A stretch of DNA of 47,319 nucleotides from positions 1 to 47,319 of the forward strand of contig CAKUUG010000011.1 in assembly GCA_934692665.1 (NCBI GenBank). Direction: 5' to 3'. The notes beneath the pieces were generated by a model. That model had not been told where the DNA came from. It saw nothing but the letters and a program-made list of their open reading frames with translations, and made no database searches. This DNA comes from an uncultured Candidatus Melainabacteria bacterium. Its GTDB lineage: Bacteria > Cyanobacteriota > Vampirovibrionia > Gastranaerophilales > Gastranaerophilaceae. This document shows positions 42,096 to 47,319 of this stretch, one piece after another. The position numbers were made by a program, and so were the translations under genes. Every line of letters starts with the position of its first letter. Within the stretch, counting starts at the first letter, position 1.

Positions 42096-42233
42096 GTGAA
42101 AAATAAAAAGAGATGCGACTTGTCTTTTTGTTTTGAAATTTTGTCTATCAATAATTTCAACTTCTTTTTAAAAAGATATCTTTTAGAAGATGAAAATTAC
42201 TTCCATCAAAATTTGTACAACATAAGACTTTAG
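42096..42233 (+). CDS. Possible 45-residue small protein (GTG start)
   Basis: An open frame of 45 codons starts with GTG, 7-8 nt after AAAAAGGAAA, and ends with TAG that overlaps the stop of the convergent membrane protein gene. It encodes a Phe/Asn-rich peptide (begins MKNKKRCDLSFCFEIL). It may be a real small gene, a remnant or chance in AT-rich DNA. The surrounding 214-bp gap has nothing else I can identify. Confidence 0.25.
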   Translation: MKNKKRCDLSFCFEILSINNFNFFLKRYLLEDENYFHQNLYNIRL

Positions 42234-42943
42234 TTTTGTATTCTTGAAATATACCAAAAACTCAAAACAGAATAAAAAAATGGTATAGCGATAATGTTTG
42301 CGATACCGCTAAATAATGGCGGCAAAATGTTTATTATTATTGAAAAAATAGCAATAACAAACAAGATTGCGACAAATTCTAAGTTGAGTTTTTTGTAACA
42401 ATTTTTAAATACATCAAAATAATTTTCTTCTTCGCTTTTGAAATAAAAAGCCTGAAGATTGAGCATAAAAAATGGTATACTGACAAAAAAAGTAACAACA
42501 GAAATTATTATCAATTGTATGAGAAATTCTGTGTAGTTTTTTGCGATTATTTGAGAAAATTTTGTTATCAAAACAAAAATCAAAGGTGTAAAAAGCAAAA
42601 TAGAAACCAAAAAATAAAAAGAAACAAAAGAAAGCAGTTTTTTTGTTTCTATAGTTTCAAAAATTTCTTTGAAACTTCTTCTGCTGCCGTTTTTTAAAAA
42701 ATCATAGCTTGCAGGAATCAGTGCAAAAGCAATTACATAAATTTTCCAAGAAGCCCAACAAGAAACAGGAATAGCGATAAAAAGAACGGGTAAAGCAAAG
42801 AATGGTGAAATATTCACTAAAGGGATAAAAATAAAACTGGCAATAAAAATTAAAAGATATTTTGCATACAAAGAAAAATATTCTCTAAAATATCTCTTGA
42901 AAAATTTTATGCTTAATTTAAAAAATAACGAAGTATTGTTCAT
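42230..42943 (-). CDS. Integral membrane protein of unknown function
   Basis: The 237-residue protein has about six hydrophobic helices and short polar loops. A conserved-looking cytoplasmic patch FLKNGSRRSFKEIFETIE lies near residue 85. The layout is like that of DUF975-type membrane proteins, but I cannot assign a family. AAGGGC precedes the ATG. The gene is divergent from the PHP phosphoesterase gene. Confidence 0.7.
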   Translation of the reverse strand: MNNTSLFFKLSIKFFKRYFREYFSLYAKYLLIFIASFIFIPLVNISPFFALPVLFIAIPVSCWASWKIYVIAFALIPASYDFLKNGSRRSFKEIFETIETKKLLSFVSFYFLVSILLFTPLIFVLITKFSQIIAKNYTEFLIQLIIISVVTFFVSIPFFMLNLQAFYFKSEEENYFDVFKNCYKKLNLEFVAILFVIAIFSIIINILPPLFSGIANIIAIPFFYSVLSFWYISRIQN

Positions 42944-43001
42944 ATTTGCCCTTTTTATTGTATTATATTGTCTATCGAAAATAAAATATATAGGCTAAAT
43001 T

Positions 43002-43640
43002 ATGTATATCAAAGATTTAAAAGACTTTTTTTCTTCTGTTTCAAAAGATGATTTTTTTGAAAAGGTGAATTTTCATATACATTCAAATTTTTCCGATGGA
43101 AAACTCGATTTTGATACACTAGTTGAACAAGCAAAACAAAAGAAAATGAAATATATTTCAATCACTGACCACAATTGTGTTTTGGGGTATAAAACATCAA
43201 AATACAAAAATGATGAAATGCTCATTTCAGGTGTTGAATTTGATTGTTTTTACAGAGGGTCTTTGCTTCATATTTTAGGGTATGGGATAGATGTCGAAAA
43301 CAAAGAAATAAATGAACTTTGCGGCAAAAATGAAAAAGAAAGAAAAAACGATTTAGTTAGATTATTCAAAATGCGACACCCGAAAAAAGTAATCGACGCT
43401 ATTCACAATGCAGGTGGGGTTGCAGTTTTGGCTCATCCTTGTTGCTGCAATGTGATTAATTTATCTCATTATGTAAAATGCCTCAAAAAACTGGGTATAG
43501 ACGGGATAGAAACGCATTATCCTTATGGTAGATTTCGAGCTATTGTAAAATTTTCATCCAGAAAATTGCCGATTGAATTGGCAAAAAAATACAATCTTTT
43601 TGAAACAGGCGGAAGTGACGAACACAATAGTTTAATTTAG
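43002..43640 (+). CDS. PHP-domain phosphoesterase
   Basis: The 212-residue protein has the PHP metal motifs: HIHSNFSDGKLDFDTLVEQA (near 26), ISITDHNCVLG (near 56), VLAHPCCC (near 146) and the closing GGSDEHN (near 205). Relatives such as RNase AM hydrolyse 3',5'-bisphosphonucleotides or the 5' ends of RNA. This one is shorter than the usual roughly 280 residues, mainly in the region between the second and third motifs. Histidine is retained in every motif, so it should be active. It is just upstream of ssrA on the same strand. Confidence 0.85.
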   Translation: MYIKDLKDFFSSVSKDDFFEKVNFHIHSNFSDGKLDFDTLVEQAKQKKMKYISITDHNCVLGYKTSKYKNDEMLISGVEFDCFYRGSLLHILGYGIDVENKEINELCGKNEKERKNDLVRLFKMRHPKKVIDAIHNAGGVAVLAHPCCCNVINLSHYVKCLKKLGIDGIETHYPYGRFRAIVKFSSRKLPIELAKKYNLFETGGSDEHNSLI

Positions 43641-43715
43641 AACAAAAATGTGTTAAAATTTTATTAGTACATTGAAAATTTAAATGAGATTTTATAAAAA
43701 AATCCATTACCTCGT

Positions 43716-44114
43716 GGGGATGTTTTGGTTTTGACGGGGTGAAGTTTATCATTCGGATTGCATTTCAAGCTGAATAACTTGTTAAACTTTTCAAAAAAAT
43801 AGATGCAAAATCTAACGTAATCGCTGTTGATTTCGGTCGCGCTCAAAGATTAGCTGCGTAAGAATCTTTAATAACAGCCACTTGATTTGTCCAACTTGCC
43901 GACAAATTAGGTCAATTATGCAAGTCTTGATTTGTTTTTTAATTAACGAAACATTTTTAAGTATTTAGTTGATTAAGTTGTTGGTCTTTAAAATCATCTT
44001 TGAAATCATTTTTCGGTTATGGTTGTTCCCTTTGATTTCGAGATAAAACCACCTATGAATGTAGAGGTTCGTCTGGTATCATTTCGGACGTGGGTTCGAT
44101 TCCCACCATCTCCA
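43716..44114 (+). ncRNA. ssrA: tmRNA (one-piece), tag AKSNVIAVDFGRAQRLAA
   Basis: The 5' end GGGGATGTTTTGGTTTTGACGG and the 3' end GGTTCGATTCCCACCATCTCCA form the tRNA-like half: the 7-bp acceptor stem pairs GGGGATG with CATCTCC (one G-U). The internal frame resumes at GCA (43805) and runs 18 codons to TAA at 43859-43861, giving the tag in the call line, which ends in the usual degradation signal LAA. The bases before the resume codon are ATAGAT. CCA is not encoded; a single A follows the acceptor stem and then six T residues, which likely end transcription. It rescues stalled ribosomes. It is one-piece, not permuted. Confidence 0.95.
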
Positions 44115-44475
44115 TTTTTTAAAAATATATTTAAATTGCAGATTTTACTAAATTACACGCAATGGCGTAATTTTGAAAAAGTAATTAATAAAGTTAAAGA
44201 TTCTTGTAAAAACTTTAAACAAAATGGTTCAAATTGGCTCAGAGACTGAAAAAAGTATTTCTGATATACTACTTACAAGATATGCTTGCTATTTGATAGC
44301 AAAAATCTCTAAGTTTTTACTGTTTAGAATGACAACAAGAAAAACACGCAGCTGTTAAAATCTTGTTTCTTATATTTTTGTTATTAGTTTAAGTTTTTAA
44401 ATACAATAGTAAATTAAGTATTTTTATGGTATATCATAGCATGTCTTAATAACTGATAATAAAGAAATCTAAATT
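44115..44475. other. 361-bp intergenic stretch without a recognised gene
   Basis: After the T run that ends ssrA I see no ORF with a ribosome site. A small hairpin TTGCTAT/ATAGCAA lies at 44286-44302, without a following T run. A small RNA is possible but unsupported. Confidence 0.6.
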
Positions 44476-45234
44476 ATGCTTAACCAATTTTCAAGAACGC
44501 AATTAATGTTTGGAAAAGAGAATATCGAAAAACTGCACAATTCACATGTTGCAGTCTTTGGTATCGGTGGAGTCGGGGGCTATGTTGTAGAAGCTCTTGT
44601 TCGGACAGGTGTCGGCAAAATAACATTAGTTGATGATGATAAAGTCTGTTTAACAAACTTGAATAGACAATTATATGCTACACTTTCTACCGTTGGAAAA
44701 TATAAAGTTGATGTTGCCGAAGCAAGAATTTTAGATATAAACAAAAAGGCTGAAGTGAATAAATTCAAAACTTTTTACACTCCTGAAACAAAAGATACAT
44801 TTGATTTTTCTCAATATGATTATGTAGTAGATGCAATTGATACTGTAGTTGGAAAATTGAGTATTGTAGAAGAATGCCACAAAACCAACACTCCTGTTAT
44901 TTCTTGTATGGGAGCAGGGAATAAAGTTAATCCCACAATGTTTGAAGTTGATGATATTTACAATACTTCGGTTTGTCCTTTGGCTCGTGTTATGCGACAA
45001 GAATTAAGGAAGAGAAAAATTCCTAAATTAAAAGTTGTTTATTCGAAAGAAAAACCCATAAAACCGCTGGAAGATATGGCTATAAGCTGCAGAACACACT
45101 GTATATGCCCCCCTGGAACTGTACACAAATGTACAAATAGAAGAGATATACCGAGTTCAAATGCTTTTGTGCCTTCTGTTGCAGGATTGATTGTAGCAGG
45201 AGAAGTGATTAAAGATTTGATTGAATATAAGTAG
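44476..45234 (+). CDS. tcdA: tRNA threonylcarbamoyladenosine dehydratase
   Basis: The 252-residue E1-like protein has the nucleotide loop VAVFGIGGVGGYVVEALVRTG (near 29), DDDKVCLTNLNRQLYA and the TcdA-type end CICPPGTVHKCTNRRDIPSSNAFVPSVAGL. It cyclises t6A37 of tRNA to ct6A using ATP, so it acts after TsaD, which is also encoded here (17.6 kb). The short N-terminus, LNQFSRTQLMFG, is that of TcdA rather than MoeB or ThiF. No clear ribosome site is seen. Confidence 0.92.
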   Translation: MLNQFSRTQLMFGKENIEKLHNSHVAVFGIGGVGGYVVEALVRTGVGKITLVDDDKVCLTNLNRQLYATLSTVGKYKVDVAEARILDINKKAEVNKFKTFYTPETKDTFDFSQYDYVVDAIDTVVGKLSIVEECHKTNTPVISCMGAGNKVNPTMFEVDDIYNTSVCPLARVMRQELRKRKIPKLKVVYSKEKPIKPLEDMAISCRTHCICPPGTVHKCTNRRDIPSSNAFVPSVAGLIVAGEVIKDLIEYK

Positions 45235-45257
45235 ATTTTGATAAAGAATTTTTTAAT

Positions 45258-45908
45258 TTATATATAATTTAAAATTTCTCTAGGTTTTTCAACTATTATA
45301 GTTGCATTATTTTTAATCAAAAAATTTCTATCCCTAAAACCCCAAGTCACGCTTATGCAAGGCATGTTGGAGTTTTTGGCGGTTAAAATATCAACATCAG
45401 AATCGCCAATATATATTGCGTCTTCCGGTTTTAAATTCATTAAATTTAACACTTCAAAAACAGTATCCGGAGCGGGTTTTTTCTTTATGCCCATTTGTTC
45501 ATTTTCACCAATTGCAATATCAATCAAATCACCAAAGTATTTCTTTGAAAGTTCTTTTACAGCAGGGTCAAATTTGTTCGATACGACTGCTGTTTTGATA
45601 TTTTGTTCTTTTAATTTTTTCAACAATTCCAAAATACCATCATATACAGATGTGTGATTGTACATGTTTTCTTTATAGTGTTTTTTGAAAATTTCCAGAC
45701 ATTTTTTGTAATTTGGATTATTTAAACCATCAGGAATAGCTCGTTCTATGAGTTTTGCAACACCATTTCCGACAAAAAATCTAATTTCTTCAATCGAATG
45801 AGTCGGATAATTAAATTCTAAAAGTGCATAATTTGTTGAAATCATCAAATCTTCTAAAGTATTTAACAATGTTCCATCCATATCAAAAATTAAAATTTTC
45901 TTTTGCAT
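45258..45908 (-). CDS. gph: HAD-family phosphatase, phosphoglycolate phosphatase-like
   Basis: The 216-residue protein has the nucleophile motif LIFDMDGTLLNT (near 6), AVVSNKF (motif II, near 109), the Lys motif KKPAPDTVFEVL and DSDVDILTAKN (motif IV). The helical cap follows motif I, as in PGP/beta-phosphoglucomutase relatives. It likely dephosphorylates phosphoglycolate or another small metabolite. GGGAG upstream supports the ATG at 45908; a TTG 15 bases earlier would include this site. It converges on tcdA with 23 bp between. Confidence 0.85.
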   Translation of the reverse strand: MQKKILIFDMDGTLLNTLEDLMISTNYALLEFNYPTHSIEEIRFFVGNGVAKLIERAIPDGLNNPNYKKCLEIFKKHYKENMYNHTSVYDGILELLKKLKEQNIKTAVVSNKFDPAVKELSKKYFGDLIDIAIGENEQMGIKKKPAPDTVFEVLNLMNLKPEDAIYIGDSDVDILTAKNSNMPCISVTWGFRDRNFLIKNNATIIVEKPREILNYI

Positions 45909-46016
45909 ATTTTTAACTCCCAAAAGGATTGTAACACAAAAATAAACGCTTCTTGCCTTTTCTTCCTAATCACAGTTGCTGATTAAATTTTTTTTGTAAT
46001 ATCTTAAACTAAAACT

Positions 46017-47319
46017 ATGACAAATTATGTAAACCAACTTTTAAATGTATTTAATGAAGATACAAAACTTTCATACGACAAATGGAGTGACGAACACTGT
46101 TTTACTTCCGGAAGTAAAAAATGGATTGCAAATATTTTGCCTGTAGAATTGTTAGAAAGAAGCTTCAAGCAAACAGTAGAGAGCCTTGTTACACTAAATG
46201 AAACAGGAAATTTTTATGAATATTTTCCAGATACGATAATAAGTCCAAACTACGGACATCAATGGGGAAGAAGTGCAAATTATATAGAAATCAACAATCG
46301 TGCTATTGCAGAAATGGTAGGAAACAGAACAAAAAACGGACTTTTTTCTGCAATGAAGATTCTAGCTGCAATTCCACCTTCTGCAAAAAGTTGGGCAAAT
46401 TGTGTTATTTTGTCACAAATTTTTCCAAATATTTTTGGAGATGGCTACAACAAAGGCACGTCAGAAGAAAATTCGATTTATGGTATAAAACTCAATATTG
46501 GTTATAGTTCTAATATTGTAAATTTTGATATCCCTGTTTCTGCGGAAAATCAATTCAGAGCATTTAATGATTTGGCTCATATCCATGGATTGAAAACAGG
46601 CTTCAGGACAGTGATTTCTGCTGACCAAATAAAAGTTTCAGACCACAACAAAGATGATGTTACTTTTGATTGGAAAAATCCCAGTCACCAAGAATTGTTC
46701 ATAAATGAACATACAAAACTAATAAAATTGGGCTTTGAAGCTATTTTTATCGATTCTGCAAAACATATTGGCGGATACGATATGGGCAATTATACAGGTG
46801 TTGGAGCATTGCCTGAATACAACCAAATGCAATACATTCTTCACGAAATTCGTAAACGTTCCGGTTGTTTTAGTGTTAGTTATGTTGGAGAAAAAAGTAC
46901 AGGCGATTTTGAACGTTACAAAAATTTGGGTTTAACGTCGGGTACTGCATTTGTTTCGCCTGATGATTATGAAAAAGTCAAATGTTGGGCAGTAAAATTC
47001 AAATACAACAAAGATTACGCCCCAGGGGTAGAAGTGTCGAATGACAACGATATGGGCGGAAGAAGTTATGAAGAGCGACTAAAACGCATAAATTCAATAC
47101 TTTTTGCTTATGAATATCCGAGCGACAAGCTTCCTAGCTTTATGCAAATGGAAGATTTATTTCCGTTGAGATACGACACAAATACACATCATTTAATGAT
47201 GACCAATCCTTCTTTTTCGACAGATGGAACAGCAAAAAGCCACTGGGAAAATCTGTTTACAAAAGAAGACGGAAGAAATTACAATGCAAAAGTTGGAGAA
47301 TTGTTTTCTCATGCATTGA
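46017..47319 (+). CDS. GH13-like alpha-glycosidase, 3' end cut by window
   Basis: About 434 codons are visible and the frame is still open at the window end. It begins MTNYVNQLLNVFNEDTK with no signal peptide. Parts of an alpha-amylase type barrel can be seen: AHIHGLKTGFRTVIS (near 190), AIFIDSAKHIGGYDMG (nucleophile Asp and the KH pair, near 245), SYVGEKSTGDF (acid/base Glu, near 290). The spacing and the first domain are unusual for GH13, so the call rests on the DxAKH and VGE motifs only. A cytoplasmic glycogen- or maltodextrin-acting enzyme is plausible. A TAAACT box ends 6 nt before the ATG, with no ribosome site. Confidence 0.55.
   Translation, partial: MTNYVNQLLNVFNEDTKLSYDKWSDEHCFTSGSKKWIANILPVELLERSFKQTVESLVTLNETGNFYEYFPDTIISPNYGHQWGRSANYIEINNRAIAEMVGNRTKNGLFSAMKILAAIPPSAKSWANCVILSQIFPNIFGDGYNKGTSEENSIYGIKLNIGYSSNIVNFDIPVSAENQFRAFNDLAHIHGLKTGFRTVISADQIKVSDHNKDDVTFDWKNPSHQELFINEHTKLIKLGFEAIFIDSAKHIGGYDMGNYTGVGALPEYNQMQYILHEIRKRSGCFSVSYVGEKSTGDFERYKNLGLTSGTAFVSPDDYEKVKCWAVKFKYNKDYAPGVEVSNDNDMGGRSYEERLKRINSILFAYEYPSDKLPSFMQMEDLFPLRYDTNTHHLMMTNPSFSTDGTAKSHWENLFTKEDGRNYNAKVGELFSHAL

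Noticed and set aside
43672..43700. TTGAAA with 17 bp to TAAAAA before ssrA, considered as its promoter.
   Set aside because: The -10 match is poor in DNA this AT-rich, and other alignments are equally good.
43540..44249. Small ORFs on both strands over and beside ssrA.
   Set aside because: They overlap a well-supported tmRNA and have no ribosome sites or recognisable products.
45235..45257. AT-rich imperfect palindrome between tcdA and the HAD gene, considered as a terminator.
   Set aside because: The pairing is only A/T with mismatches; too weak to call.

Overview
The window is AT-rich, tightly packed chromosomal DNA. It most resembles a non-photosynthetic relative of cyanobacteria (Vampirovibrionia/Melainabacteria, probably a gut Gastranaerophilales). 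This is inferred from four things. The ATP synthase genes follow the cyanobacterial order a-c-b'-b-delta-alpha-gamma, with duplicated b subunits and no beta/epsilon genes attached. A replication-origin-like region lies directly upstream of dnaN. The tmRNA tag shares features with cyanobacterial tags. No photosynthesis gene is visible. A TolC-type protein and several Sec signal peptides indicate a two-membrane envelope. No phage, insertion sequence, CRISPR array, tRNA or rRNA was recognised.

Layout. 1-3.8 kb: a partial family 2 glycosyltransferase, a PflA-type activase, a membrane TPR protein and biotin synthase. 3.9-11.6 kb (minus): an exported M16 peptidase and the seven-gene atp operon. 11.9-18.6 kb: small unknown genes, an S41 protease, YajQ, an AMIN-like membrane protein, a ferredoxin-nitroreductase fusion, an EF-hand protein and TsaD. 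18.6-24.7 kb: a TPR/NHL exported protein, an orphan ribbon-helix-helix regulator, a SPASM radical SAM enzyme, a degenerate HD-GYP protein, a large unknown protein and a degenerate histidine kinase. 24.9-27.4 kb: nitroreductase, YfiH-type enzyme and a thioredoxin/CcdA pair. 27.4-36.2 kb (minus): an operon-like run of a SIS isomerase, a second M16 peptidase, TolC, a membrane-fusion protein, an ABC ATPase and two unknown proteins. 36.3-37.3 kb: a zinc alcohol dehydrogenase. 37.3-37.97 kb: the putative oriC. 38-45.9 kb: dnaN, thrB, mnmG, a membrane protein, a PHP phosphoesterase, ssrA, tcdA and a HAD phosphatase. 46.0 kb to the end: the start of a GH13-like glycosidase.

The most notable signals are these. 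(1) An origin with three TTTTGCACA boxes, two 46-bp direct repeats and an AT-rich tract, with genes on its two sides mostly pointing away from it. (2) A shared MxIxP[IV] N-terminus on three unrelated proteins encoded in one run with a tripartite exporter that has no permease gene; one of the three is an M16 peptidase whose in-window relative carries a Sec signal in the corresponding place. (3) Five genes whose start codon lies exactly 6 nt after a TATAAT-like box, suggesting leaderless mRNAs. (4) Two signalling proteins 1.5 kb apart that have lost catalytic residues. (5) A terminator-like hairpin between atpA and atpG, and an inverted repeat that may hide the ribosome site of a regulator gene.
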